A stretch of DNA of 22,289 bases from DASQHM01 sp035632095 (GTDB taxonomy: Bacteria; Pseudomonadota; Alphaproteobacteria; Ferrovibrionales; Ferrovibrionaceae). The notes beneath the pieces are model-generated. The model was not told the origin of the DNA. It searched no databases and saw only the letters and a list, made by a program, of their open reading frames with translations. The first letter of the stretch is position 1. Each line of letters begins with the position of its first letter. The stretch covers positions 1 to 22,289 of the forward strand of contig DASQHM010000154.1 of assembly GCA_035632095.1 (NCBI GenBank). Reading direction: 5' to 3'. This document shows positions 1 through 7,707 of the stretch, in pieces. The position numbers and the translations under genes were made by a program.

Positions 1-218
1 TTGGCGCCTTTGAGGGCATTGGCGATCTCGCCCAGGCGCTTGGCGGCTTTCGGGTCGGTCACGTAGGTCATGGCGAAGTCGGCTTCCGGCCGCACGGAAC
101 CGTCCTTGGGCGGCAGGTCGCGCACATGGCCATAGGAAGCCAGCACGACGTAGCCGTCGCCCAGGTACTTGTTGATCGTCTTGGCCTTCGCAGGCGATTC
201 GACGACGACGACGTCCAT
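1..218 (-). CDS. topA: DNA topoisomerase I, N-terminal fragment (cut by window edge)
   Basis: This is the first 72 codons of type IA topoisomerase I, which relaxes negatively supercoiled DNA through a transient phosphotyrosine bond to one strand. The start is the ATG read leftward from 218. The N-terminus carries the Toprim-domain signature VVVESPAKAKTINKYLG (residues 3-19), followed by ASYGHVRDLPPKDGSV, both hallmarks of bacterial TopA. The catalytic tyrosine and zinc-finger regions lie outside the window. A weak GAGG lies upstream of the ATG, and a TTGACA-type promoter is seen at 252-280. In many Rhizobiales topA directly follows dprA. Here dprA ends at 3086, with three other genes between. 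Identity is very secure; only the length is unknown. Confidence 0.95.
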   Translation of the reverse strand, partial: MDVVVVESPAKAKTINKYLGDGYVVLASYGHVRDLPPKDGSVRPEADFAMTYVTDPKAAKRLGEIANALKGA

Positions 219-251
219 ACGTCCGACCTGACCCTCGTTTAAGAGCGCAAG

Positions 252-280
252 AACATGCTTAAATCCCCCCAGGCTGTCAA
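252..280 (-). promoter_or_regulatory. Putative sigma-70-type promoter for topA
   Basis: Read leftward, a perfect TTGACA (275-280) is followed after 17 bases by CATGTT (252-257), a 3-of-6 match to the -10 consensus. Transcription would begin near 245, about 27 bases ahead of the topA ATG. The -35 box lies directly beside the palindrome at 283-309. This is inferred from spacing and consensus only. Confidence 0.4.
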
Positions 281-282
281 AT

Positions 283-309
283 CCGGGCCGGAATGATCAT
301 TCCGCCCGG
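283..309. promoter_or_regulatory. Perfect 16-bp palindrome inside a larger inverted repeat (possible operator)
   Basis: CGGAATGATCATTCCG at 289-304 is a perfect palindrome. CCGGGC (283-288) and GCCCGG (304-309) extend it if C289 is bulged. It lies between the divergent topA and DUF169 genes, immediately upstream of the topA -35 box. No T-run follows on either strand and neither flanking gene ends here. A dimeric-regulator operator is therefore more likely than a terminator. The regulator is unknown. Confidence 0.45.
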
Positions 310-485
310 CCTTCGCCACGTGCCGACAACCCGTTGGTGCACCAGGCCGTGCGGAAACACGTTTTGGTCGATGATTCAGCAGGTTGTCCACAGTCCCTCA
401 TCCCCGCGAGGTACCGCCCGGTGCCGCAGCAGCGCTATGATCCGGACCATGATGGGCAGAGGATGCTTACCAGGGGGTTATCGCC

Positions 486-1337
486 ATGACCGAAGCAGCG
501 CTACGCCAGCCTGAGGGAGACTACGACACCTCGGCCGCCAACCTGCAAAAGCTGGCCGAGAAGCTGCATCAGCTGCTTCGCATCCGCTCCCTGCCGATCG
601 CCATGAAGCTGTTCGAGGACGCGGGCGAGATGGACCGGATCCCGGGCATCCGGCGGCCGACGGAAGGGTTGCGGTTCACCACGTGCCAGATGGTCACCCA
701 GAGCCGCATGGCCGGGTTCACCTTAGGGATCACGGTCGACAATCCGATGCCGAACGGCAATTGCGGCGGGATCATCGGCCTGAACGTGCCGAGCGAGCGC
801 TATCTTTCCGGCGAGCACATGAACGGCGTCTGGTTCGAAAACCTGGAAGCCTCGCGTCAGCACCAAGCGCAGATGGCGCGCGTTCCGGCCGGCCGCTATC
901 ACGGCCTGGCGGTGGCGCCGCTTCGCGCCGGCAGGCTCGATCCGCCGGACATCGTGCTGTTCTACGGCACGCCGGCGCAGACCATTCTTTTCGTCAATGG
1001 CCTGCAGTGGAAGCGCTACCGCCGCTACGACATGACCATTACCGGCGAGAGCGCGTGCTCGGACAGTTGGGGCCGGGCTCTGAAGACGCGCGAAACCTCG
1101 ATTTCGATCCCGTGCTATGCCGAGCGCCGCTACGGCGGCGTCGCCGAAGACGAAATGCTGCTGGCCATGCCGCCCGACGAGTTCGCGCGCGGCATCGAAG
1201 GCCTCGAAGGTCTGGCGAAGGCGGGCTTGCGCTATCCGATCCCGCCCTATGGCGCGCACGCGGATCCCTCGCTCGGCATGGCGAAGAGTTATCCGTCGCG
1301 CGCTCCGGCCAAGAAATCCGGCGCGCAAGCGGACTAG
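486..1337 (+). CDS. DUF169 family protein
   Basis: A 283-residue soluble protein of the DUF169 family (COG2043), whose biochemical role is not established. No signal peptide or membrane segment is seen. The family-like core runs from LLRIRSLPIAMKLF (residues 30-43) through FTTCQMVTQSRM (64-75), NGNCGGIIGL, a central DIVLFYGTPAQ stretch and ESACSDSWG to ISIPCYAERRYGG. Cysteines at 67, 93, 191 and 210 sit within these conserved-looking blocks and could bind a metal or cofactor, which is inference. The ATG at 486 is preceded by AGGGGG at good spacing. The gene is 33 bases ahead of an isocitrate lyase/PEP mutase-like gene on the same strand, so the two probably form an operon. The family assignment is from recognised sequence pattern; the function is unknown. 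Confidence 0.85.
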   Translation: MTEAALRQPEGDYDTSAANLQKLAEKLHQLLRIRSLPIAMKLFEDAGEMDRIPGIRRPTEGLRFTTCQMVTQSRMAGFTLGITVDNPMPNGNCGGIIGLNVPSERYLSGEHMNGVWFENLEASRQHQAQMARVPAGRYHGLAVAPLRAGRLDPPDIVLFYGTPAQTILFVNGLQWKRYRRYDMTITGESACSDSWGRALKTRETSISIPCYAERRYGGVAEDEMLLAMPPDEFARGIEGLEGLAKAGLRYPIPPYGAHADPSLGMAKSYPSRAPAKKSGAQAD

Positions 1338-1370
1338 ACGTATCGTATCGACATTCGCGGAGACTATAAG

Positions 1371-2204
1371 ATGCCCGCAACGCAAGCGGAGAAGGGCGCC
1401 CGGTTCAAGGCATTGCATCAGGGGCCCGGCGCCTTCGTCATTCCCAATCCGTTCGACATCGGCACGGCGCGGATTCTCACCGCGCTCGGGTTCAAGGCTC
1501 TCGCCACCACCAGCGCCGGGTTCGCCTTCACGCTGGGACGGCGCGACGGCGCCGTTGCGCGGCATGAAGCGATTTCCCACGCGGCGATCATCGTCGGCGC
1601 CACGGAACTGCCAGTCTCGGCCGATCTGGAGAACGGCTTCGGCGACGCGCCGGAGGCGGCCGCGTTGACCGTAACGCTTGCCGGCACGTCGGGCCTCGCG
1701 GGCTGCTCCATCGAGGATGCGAGCGGCGACGCGGCCAAGCCGATCTACGACAAGTCGCTTGCGGTCGAACGCATCGCTGCATCGGTCGAGGCCGCGCGGA
1801 AGCTGCCGTATCCGTTCATGCTGACGGCGCGGGCCGAGAACTTTCTCCACGGCAGGCCCGACCTTGACGACACGATCGCGCGGCTCCGCGCGTTCGCGGA
1901 CGCGGGCGCCGACGTGCTCTATGCGCCGGGGCTGCCCGATCTCGCGGCGATCCGCACGGTCTGCTCGGCGGTGTCGAAACCGGTGAACGTACTCATGGGC
2001 AATCGGGGGCGTTCGTTCCCGGTCAGCGAATTGGCCGCGGCCGGCGTGCGCCGGATCAGCCTCGGCTCGGGATTGTCGCGCGTGGCGCTCGGCGCGGTGA
2101 TCAAGGCGGCGCGCGAGATCAACGAGACGGGCACGTTCGGCGTCTGCGAAGACGGCGCGTCCTTCGCCGAGCTGAGCCGCTTCATGCTCGGCAAGCAAAA
2201 CTAG
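1371..2204 (+). CDS. Isocitrate lyase/phosphoenolpyruvate mutase superfamily protein
   Basis: A 277-residue TIM-barrel enzyme of the ICL/PEP mutase superfamily (COG2513-like), a group that makes or breaks C-C or P-C bonds next to a carboxylate using Mg2+. IPNPFDIGTARILTALGF (residues 24-41) and ATTSAGFA (45-52) form the substrate-binding start. SADLENGFG (83-91), GCSIEDAS (111-118) and TARAENFL (152-159) carry the expected metal-binding acidic residues. The K-[KR]-C-G-H catalytic loop of isocitrate and 2-methylisocitrate lyases is absent: after the IED motif the sequence reads ASGDAAKPIYDK. It is therefore unlikely to be AceA or PrpB, and the substrate cannot be named. A GGAG lies upstream of the ATG. 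It is probably cotranscribed with the DUF169 gene and converges on the methyltransferase gene 23 bases downstream. Confidence 0.88.
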   Translation: MPATQAEKGARFKALHQGPGAFVIPNPFDIGTARILTALGFKALATTSAGFAFTLGRRDGAVARHEAISHAAIIVGATELPVSADLENGFGDAPEAAALTVTLAGTSGLAGCSIEDASGDAAKPIYDKSLAVERIAASVEAARKLPYPFMLTARAENFLHGRPDLDDTIARLRAFADAGADVLYAPGLPDLAAIRTVCSAVSKPVNVLMGNRGRSFPVSELAAAGVRRISLGSGLSRVALGAVIKAAREINETGTFGVCEDGASFAELSRFMLGKQN

Positions 2205-2227
2205 CGGCGGCAGCCGGACGAGGCGTC

Positions 2228-3010
2228 TCAGAATATCCCGGGCACAATCCGCGCGGTCCGTTGCATGTAGCCGGCATATTCCGGGAACTGCCGCGACAGC
2301 ACGCGCTCTTCTTGGCGCATGCGTTCGACCTGAAGCGCGAAATGTATGGCGAGCAAGACCAGCGCAGGCAACGAACGGAACTGCACGTAGACGCCGATGA
2401 TGGCGATCTCCTCCGCGGCGTACAGCGGATGGCGGATGAAGTGGTATGGGCCTTTGACCACGAGCCGCCGCGCTTCGGGCATGGTGCTGAACGACCGGCC
2501 GAGCCAGAGCAGAACGCCCGCGGCCAGCAGGTCGCCGACGAGGATCAGTCCGACCGACGTCGCATCCCACGCAAGCGAGGGCGCGGCGCGGGGCAGCAGA
2601 ACCAGCGCGAAGGTGAAAACGCTGCCGAGTATGGCGGCGGCGCGCGGCCGCAGCCCGGCTGCTCTGCCGCGCACGCGGGTGCGGAAGAGGGTCAATCCGC
2701 ATTGGAATGCGAGAAAGGCGATGAACGCCAGCCGGGCGGATACGGTCATGGCGAAGCCTGTCGAAGCACGTTCGGGAACGGTTGCAAGCAGGTCGGCAAG
2801 GCCGTTGATCTGGCTGCCGATGAGAAGGGCAAAGTAGGCGAGCGCCGGAATCCGAAGGACGGCGTCGTAGCCGGGTGACGCGGCCTCGCGGGCATACCAG
2901 GCGGAAAACCTGGCGGAAACATTGCTCAGGACGCCAGCGCCTCGGGAGCTGCAAATTGCGTCCGTGGTCGCAGGATCAGGATCGAGCGTTGCGCGGGTTG
3001 AGGCCGGCAT
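2228..3010 (-). CDS. Membrane methyltransferase, isoprenylcysteine carboxyl methyltransferase/phospholipid methyltransferase-like
   Basis: A 260-residue integral membrane protein with several hydrophobic helices. The C-terminal ICMT/PEMT-type region contains LGRSFSTMPEARRLVVKGPY followed by the hallmark HFIRHPLYAAE, which binds S-adenosylmethionine and sits at the membrane face. It ends with an ERMRQEERVLSRQFPEYAGY stretch typical of the family. The acceptor (lipid, prenyl group or small molecule) cannot be told from sequence. The ATG at 3010 was chosen because CAGG precedes it; an upstream TTG at 3037 is possible. It lies 75 bases downstream of dprA on the same strand and could be read through from it. 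It separates dprA from topA, which are usually adjacent in related genomes. Confidence 0.8.
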   Translation of the reverse strand: MPASTRATLDPDPATTDAICSSRGAGVLSNVSARFSAWYAREAASPGYDAVLRIPALAYFALLIGSQINGLADLLATVPERASTGFAMTVSARLAFIAFLAFQCGLTLFRTRVRGRAAGLRPRAAAILGSVFTFALVLLPRAAPSLAWDATSVGLILVGDLLAAGVLLWLGRSFSTMPEARRLVVKGPYHFIRHPLYAAEEIAIIGVYVQFRSLPALVLLAIHFALQVERMRQEERVLSRQFPEYAGYMQRTARIVPGIF

Positions 3011-3085
3011 GGCGAACCTGGATTGTTGGCCTGCCAAACAGTATCGCCGGTTCGATTTACGAACCCTTAATGGCCGAGCCGCACC

Positions 3086-4201
3086 TCAACCCAACGACAC
3101 CCTGGCGCCGGGGTGACGTACCAAGCGTCCGGCGAGTTCGAGCTCAAGCAGCACCGTGTGCAGCACGGCAGGCGACAAAGAAAGCTGCCGCAACAGCTCG
3201 TCGATCTCGACCGGCGCGTAGGTCAGCTTCTCGGCTACGCGCTCGCGCGCGGACGAAAGTTCCTTCTCATCCGGCTGAATTGGATGCGGCGCACTGGGCT
3301 CGCCGGGGCCGGGTTCTTCGAGCGGCGGATGCAGTCCTTCCAAGCCGCGCAGCACGTCGTCTGCGTTTTCCACCAGCGTAGCACCTTGGCGCAACAGATC
3401 GTTCGATCCGCGCGCCCGCGGGTCGAGCGGTGAGCCGGGCACGGCGAAAACCTCGCGGCCCTGCTCCAAAGCCATGCGCGCGGTGATGAGCGATCCGGAT
3501 TTGATCGCCGCTTCCACCACCAGCACGCCGAGCGACGTGCCGGAGATGATGCGATTGCGCCGGGGGAAATGCCGCGCCTGCGGCACGGTGCCCGCAGGTG
3601 ACTCGGCGACCAGCAAGCCGGCTTCGCCGATGCGCGATTGCAGATCGGCGTGCTCCGGCGGATAGACCACATCGATGCCACCGCCGAGAACGGCGGCAGT
3701 GCCGGAAGCGAGCGATCCCTCGTGCGCCGCGCCGTCGATGCCGCGGGCCAAGCCCGAGACTATGGTGAATCCCCGCGCACCGACGTCGCGCGCGATGTCG
3801 CGCGCCAGACGCATGGCCGCCGCCGATGCATTGCGCGCGCCGACGATGGCGAGACAGGGGCGGGCCAGAACATGCGCATGTCCCTTCATGGAGATGAGCG
3901 GCGGCGGGTCGTCGATCGCGGCAAGGGCTATGGGATAATCCGGCTCGCAACTGGCCACGAGGCGCGCGCCGGCGGCCTCTGTTTCCGCGACCTCGCGTTC
4001 GACGGATGCTTTGGTCGCGACCTTGATCGGCCGCTGCCGCCCGCCGCGGCGCGCCAAGTCCGGCAAGGCGTCGAGAGCGGATCTTGCCGTGCCGTAGCGC
4101 TCAATGAGTTGGGAGAACGCAATGGGGCCGACGTTTTCGCTTCTACTCAAACGAAGCCAATCGAGCCGCTCGGCGGCACTCAACGCACGTCGCTGCACCA
4201 T
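3086..4201 (-). CDS. dprA: DNA-processing protein DprA (Smf)
   Basis: A 371-residue DprA, which binds incoming single-stranded DNA in the cytoplasm and loads RecA during transformation. The N-terminal helical (SAM-like) region begins RLDWLRLSRSENVGP (residues 12-26). The Rossmann-type DNA-binding core shows VGAR (120-123), SGLARGID (149-156), GGGID (173-177), FPRRNRIISG (212-221) and SGSLITAR (235-242). A C-terminal winged-helix (DML1-like) domain (about 305-371) ends in LELAGRLVRHPGARVSLG. The length is normal and all motifs are intact. No Shine-Dalgarno sequence is evident before the ATG. A TTGACA 31 bases upstream suggests a separate promoter close to the start. It is flanked by the cys operon upstream and the methyltransferase downstream instead of plsY and topA. 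Confidence 0.95.
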   Translation of the reverse strand: MVQRRALSAAERLDWLRLSRSENVGPIAFSQLIERYGTARSALDALPDLARRGGRQRPIKVATKASVEREVAETEAAGARLVASCEPDYPIALAAIDDPPPLISMKGHAHVLARPCLAIVGARNASAAAMRLARDIARDVGARGFTIVSGLARGIDGAAHEGSLASGTAAVLGGGIDVVYPPEHADLQSRIGEAGLLVAESPAGTVPQARHFPRRNRIISGTSLGVLVVEAAIKSGSLITARMALEQGREVFAVPGSPLDPRARGSNDLLRQGATLVENADDVLRGLEGLHPPLEEPGPGEPSAPHPIQPDEKELSSARERVAEKLTYAPVEIDELLRQLSLSPAVLHTVLLELELAGRLVRHPGARVSLG

Positions 4202-4207
4202 GCGCGC

Positions 4208-4237
4208 AAGATGATGCTATGAGCGCTGCTATGTCAA
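4208..4237 (-). promoter_or_regulatory. Possible dprA promoter
   Basis: In the 61-base gap between cysNC and dprA, TTGACA (4232-4237, read leftward) is followed after 18 bases by CATCTT (4208-4213, 3 of 6 to consensus). It would start transcription almost at the dprA ATG, which lacks an obvious ribosome-binding site. The -10 match is poor, so confidence is low. Confidence 0.3.
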
Positions 4238-4262
4238 CTGTGGGTTGGTAGTACGCTCCTGA

Positions 4263-6137
4263 TCAGAGTCCGGCGCTGACGGCTCGCTCGGACGGCGCGG
4301 CGAATTCACGCGCCACAAACTCCGTGAGCTGCTCGAGACAGCGTTCGATGCCGGCGGCCGACGTATCGACCACCAGGTCGGGCGAAGCGGGCTCGTCGTA
4401 AGGCGCGCTCACGCCCGTGAAGGCGGGTATTTCGCCCCGCCGCGCGCGCCTGTACAGACCCTTCGGGTCGCGCGCCTCGCAGGTCGCCAGATCCGCCTTG
4501 ACGTACACTTCGCGGAAACCCTCGCCGCCGAGCGACTTGGCGCGCGCGCGATCCGCCTCGGACGGTGAAATCAACGCCGCGATGGTCAAGGTGCCCGCTT
4601 CCGCAAACAGGGCCGCCGCTGCTGCGGCACGGCGGATGTTTTCGCTCCGCTCTTCCGGCGTGAAACCCAAATCGGCGTTCAGTCCGCGGCGCAGATTGTC
4701 ACCGTCGATCACATAGGCCTGCCAGCCGCGATCGAACAGGCGACGCTCCAACGCCATGGCGAGCGTCGACTTGCCGGCGCCGGAAAGTCCGGTCAGCCAG
4801 AGCACGCCGCCGCGATGTCCGTTGGCGCGCTCGCGCTCCTCGCGCTGCACTGCGTGAGCGACGGCCGTGATGTTCCGCGCGGCAGCTTGTTCTTCAGCGG
4901 CGGAACGGCGCACCGTCGCGCCGGCGACGATCTCGTATCCGTCCATCAGCACGGCGCGGCCCGTATCGGCGATATCGGCGAAGGCGTCGGCGACGATTGC
5001 CGAGCGGCTGTGCAGCACGACGTCGGCGATGCCGTTCGGCGGCACGTCCTCGCCGTCGTGCCAAGTGATTCGATCCAGATCGAGCACGCGCTCGATGCGC
5101 GTGACGTTCACCCAGTGCTCCGCCGTCGCCAAACGCAACTTGAGCCGCTGTCCCGCGACGAGCGGCTTGCGTCCGAGCCAGAACAGGCGGACGGGCAGGT
5201 CATGAAACACGCCGGGCAGCGCCCCGGCTCGGCTCGCAATCTGGCCGCGCTCGACGAAAATGTCGTCGTCTAAGGTGATCGCGATCGATTGCCCGGCGAC
5301 GGCCGAGATCTGCGGCGCATGCCGGTTCCAGCCCTCGATGCTGGCGATATGCGCCGACTTGCCCGACGGCGCGAAGATCAGCCGGTCGCCGACCTTTAGC
5401 CGTCCGCTTTCGATCCGTCCGGCGACAATGCGGCGGTGATCGAATTTGTAGACGTCTTGCACCGGAAGGCGCAACGCTCGGTCGGCCGTGCCGGAGTTCA
5501 GCTCGAAGGCGTCGAGTTGATCCAGCACGCTCGGGCCTCTGTACCAGGGCGTGCGCGGCGAGACCGCGGCGATGTTGTCGCCCTCGCGGCCCGAAACCGG
5601 AATGACCGACGCAGGCTTCAATCCGAGCCCGGCGAGATAGCGTGCGATTTCGGCGGCGACGCGCGCGAACGCCTGCTCGCCGTATCCGACGAGATCCACC
5701 TTGTTGACCACGACGGCGATCTGGGTGACGCCGAGCAATTGCAGCAGGAAGGCATGGCGCCGCGATTGTTCCCGCACGCCTTCGGTCGCATCGACGACGA
5801 GCAGCGCCGCTTCGGCCTGCGCCGCGCCGGTGACCATATTGCGCAGAAATTCCTTGTGTCCCGGCGCATCGATGATGACGTACTCGCGCTTTCGCGTGCG
5901 AAAGCGGAGTTGCGTCGAGTCGATAGTGATCCCCTGGTCCCGTTCGGCTTGCAACGCATCCAGCACGAACGACCACTCGAAGGGCATGGCGCGCTTTCGC
6001 GACATTTCGCGGATCGCTTCCAGCTTGCCGTCCGCGAGAGCGCCGGTTTCATGCAGCAGCCGTCCGATCAGGGTGGACTTGCCGTGGTCCACGTGTCCGA
6101 CGACGACGATGGGCAGGGGCAGGGATGTCCGATGCAT
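4263..6137 (-). CDS. cysNC: Bifunctional sulfate adenylyltransferase subunit 1 / adenylylsulfate kinase (CysNC)
   Basis: A 624-residue fusion. The N-terminal EF-Tu-like GTPase is the large subunit of ATP sulfurylase, which with CysD makes APS from ATP and sulfate, driven by GTP hydrolysis. The C-terminal part is APS kinase, which makes PAPS. GTPase motifs are GHVDHGKS (14-21), DAPGH (90-94) and NKVD (145-148), followed by beta-barrel domains to about residue 415. The kinase domain starts near 440, with P-loop GLSGAGKS (450-457), IDGDNLR (477-483) and a GLYRRARRGEIPAFTGVSAP stretch (560-579). The length fits the CysNC/NodQ type. It is the last gene of the cysI-H-D-NC operon, starting 11 bases after the cysD stop. 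The symbol cysN/nodQ is also used for this architecture. No truncation is seen. Confidence 0.95.
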   Translation of the reverse strand: MHRTSLPLPIVVVGHVDHGKSTLIGRLLHETGALADGKLEAIREMSRKRAMPFEWSFVLDALQAERDQGITIDSTQLRFRTRKREYVIIDAPGHKEFLRNMVTGAAQAEAALLVVDATEGVREQSRRHAFLLQLLGVTQIAVVVNKVDLVGYGEQAFARVAAEIARYLAGLGLKPASVIPVSGREGDNIAAVSPRTPWYRGPSVLDQLDAFELNSGTADRALRLPVQDVYKFDHRRIVAGRIESGRLKVGDRLIFAPSGKSAHIASIEGWNRHAPQISAVAGQSIAITLDDDIFVERGQIASRAGALPGVFHDLPVRLFWLGRKPLVAGQRLKLRLATAEHWVNVTRIERVLDLDRITWHDGEDVPPNGIADVVLHSRSAIVADAFADIADTGRAVLMDGYEIVAGATVRRSAAEEQAAARNITAVAHAVQREERERANGHRGGVLWLTGLSGAGKSTLAMALERRLFDRGWQAYVIDGDNLRRGLNADLGFTPEERSENIRRAAAAAALFAEAGTLTIAALISPSEADRARAKSLGGEGFREVYVKADLATCEARDPKGLYRRARRGEIPAFTGVSAPYDEPASPDLVVDTSAAGIERCLEQLTEFVAREFAAPSERAVSAGL

Positions 6138-6148
6138 GGCGTGTCCGT

Positions 6149-6943
6149 TCAGAGATAGCCGGCGACGCGCAGCCGTTCGAACGCGTCTTCGGATTCGTGA
6201 TCCATGGCGCGCCCGGCGCGCTCGGCCACCTTGGTGGTCTCGAGTTCCGCGATGATCTCTTCAATCGTCGCGGCATCGCTCGGCACGGGGAACGTGATGT
6301 CCCGGTCGCCGAGCGAGCGATAGCGCTTGCCGCCGCGCGCGAAGTAGAGCTCGACGAGCGGAATGCGTTCGCGCTGGATGTAGCGCCAGATGTCGAGCTC
6401 GGTCCAATGCAGCAGCGGATGAATGCGCACGTGCGTGCCGGGCGGGAATTCGGTCATGAACTGGTCCCAGATCTCGGGCGGCTGGCCGCGAAAATCCCAT
6501 TCGCAGTTTTCGCCGCGCGGGCTGAACACGCGCTCCTTGGCGCGGGTCGCCTGCTCGTCGCGGCGAATGCCGGCGATGATGCCGGCGAAGCGATGCCGCT
6601 CGATGAGCTGCTTCAGGCCCGCCGTCTTGCGCGCCGCGAGGCGCGCGGCCAGGGGCAAGGTCTGGTCCATGTCTTCCACCGGCGGGCAATCGCCGGTGAT
6701 CAGGTCCAGGTCCCATTCCCTGGCGTAGCGCTCGCGGAAGGCATACATCTCGGGGAATTTGCGCCCCGTATCCACATGCACCACGGGGAAGGGCAGGTGG
6801 CCGAGGAACGCCTTGCGCGCCAGCCACACCATCACATTGGAATCCTTGCCGAGCGACCACAGCATGGCGAGCGGCTTGATCTTGCGGAAGGCTTCGCGCA
6901 GCACATAGACGCTGCGGCTTTCCAGTGCGTCCAAGTCGCTCAT
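6149..6943 (-). CDS. cysD: Sulfate adenylyltransferase subunit 2 (CysD)
   Basis: The 264-residue small subunit of ATP sulfurylase, the ATP pyrophosphatase-type catalytic subunit that adenylates sulfate together with CysN. The PP-loop SLGKDS is at residues 30-35, followed by PFPVVHVDTGRKFPEMYAFR, GIIAGIRRDEQATRAKERVF, IHPLLHWTELDIWRYI and GGKRYRSLGDRD, all family hallmarks. The ATG at 6943 was chosen because it overlaps the cysH stop as ATGA, giving translational coupling, and because the protein then starts MSDLDALES. An upstream in-frame start at 7000 would lie inside cysH and is unlikely. It is slightly shorter than the roughly 300 residues of the enterobacterial form but complete. Confidence 0.95.
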   Translation of the reverse strand: MSDLDALESRSVYVLREAFRKIKPLAMLWSLGKDSNVMVWLARKAFLGHLPFPVVHVDTGRKFPEMYAFRERYAREWDLDLITGDCPPVEDMDQTLPLAARLAARKTAGLKQLIERHRFAGIIAGIRRDEQATRAKERVFSPRGENCEWDFRGQPPEIWDQFMTEFPPGTHVRIHPLLHWTELDIWRYIQRERIPLVELYFARGGKRYRSLGDRDITFPVPSDAATIEEIIAELETTKVAERAGRAMDHESEDAFERLRVAGYL

Positions 6944-7683
6944 GACGAACGTCCCATGGCTGGTAGAACACGCGCGACGGCCGGCAGGTGAATGCCGCAT
7001 TCAGTCTTGTCGAGGCCGGCCCAGCGGCCCGAGCGCGCGTCCGCGCCCGGCGCTACGCGCTCCGTGCAGGGCATGCAGCCGATGGAGAGAAATCCATCGG
7101 CCTCGAGGGGGTGCCGCGGCAATCCGCGATGCTCCAGTTCCGCCTCGACGCGCGCACGCGACCAGGTGCTGAGCGGATTGATCTTGAAACGGCCGGAAGC
7201 CGCTTCGACCGTCGGCAGGTCGGCGCGAGTGCCGCCCTGAAAACGCTTGCGTCCGGTGATCCATGCATCGAACCCGGTGATGGCGCGCTCGAGCGGCTCG
7301 ACTTTGCGAATGCGACAGCAGCCGTCCGGATCGCTGGCCCAAAGCACTCCTTGGGCATCGTGCTCGCTCAACGTGCCGACGTCCGGCTTGATGGAACGCA
7401 CGTCGCGGAGTCCGAGGCGCCGCGCGAGATCGTCGCGATGGCGAAGGGTTTCGCCGAAATGCTTGCCAGTGTCGAGGAAAAGGACGGGCACGGCTGGATC
7501 GATCTCGGCCACGAGCGAGAGTAGCACCGCGGATTCCGTGCCGAAGGATGATACAACGGCGATGCGGCCGGAGAATTCGCGCGTCAGAATGGGCAGGAGA
7601 AGCTCCGCGCCGTCCAATCCGGCGTAGCGTTCGGAGAGCCGGGACGCGCGCTCCTCGGCGGCGATATCCGCGGTGGATTGCAT
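6940..7683 (-). CDS. cysH: Adenylyl-sulfate (APS) reductase, iron-sulfur type (CysH)
   Basis: A 247-residue thioredoxin-dependent reductase that makes sulfite from APS. The PAPS-reductase fold shows SSFGTESAVLLSL (residues 45-57) and VLFLDTGKHFGETL (67-80). The pair CC at 122-123 (DGCCRIRKVEPL) and Cys203/Cys206 (IGCMPCTERV) are the four ligands of a [4Fe-4S] cluster, which marks APS rather than PAPS reductases. The C-terminal ECGIH (228-232) carries the redox-active cysteine. The ATG has an AAGGA ribosome-binding site. The start is 24 bases after the cysI stop, and the stop overlaps the cysD start. Enzymes of this type can often also accept PAPS, so substrate preference is inferred from the cluster motif. 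Confidence 0.95.
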   Translation of the reverse strand: MQSTADIAAEERASRLSERYAGLDGAELLLPILTREFSGRIAVVSSFGTESAVLLSLVAEIDPAVPVLFLDTGKHFGETLRHRDDLARRLGLRDVRSIKPDVGTLSEHDAQGVLWASDPDGCCRIRKVEPLERAITGFDAWITGRKRFQGGTRADLPTVEAASGRFKINPLSTWSRARVEAELEHRGLPRHPLEADGFLSIGCMPCTERVAPGADARSGRWAGLDKTECGIHLPAVARVLPAMGRSS

Positions 7684-7707
7684 GGAACGATCCTTGCGCC
7701 GGCGGCG

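Noticed and set aside
384..392. TTGTCCACA, one mismatch from a DnaA box, near topA
   Set aside because: It is a single imperfect copy with no AT-rich unwinding region or cluster of further boxes, so it gives no support for an origin.
293..514. A 73-codon plus-strand frame between topA and the DUF169 gene
   Set aside because: It begins inside the palindrome, has no ribosome-binding site, overlaps the DUF169 start and its product looks non-coding.
2204..2228. Very short gap between convergent stops as a possible overlapping-transcript regulatory site
   Set aside because: Similar tight convergent ends occur at 10836-10855 and 20322-20332. This is common in compact genomes and no hairpin or other signal stands out here.
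723..2954. A 743-codon open frame on the minus strand antisense to the DUF169 and ICL/PEPM genes
   Set aside because: It is rich in Arg and Ala, has no recognisable domain and opposes two well-supported genes with good ribosome-binding sites. Long antisense frames are expected in GC-rich DNA.
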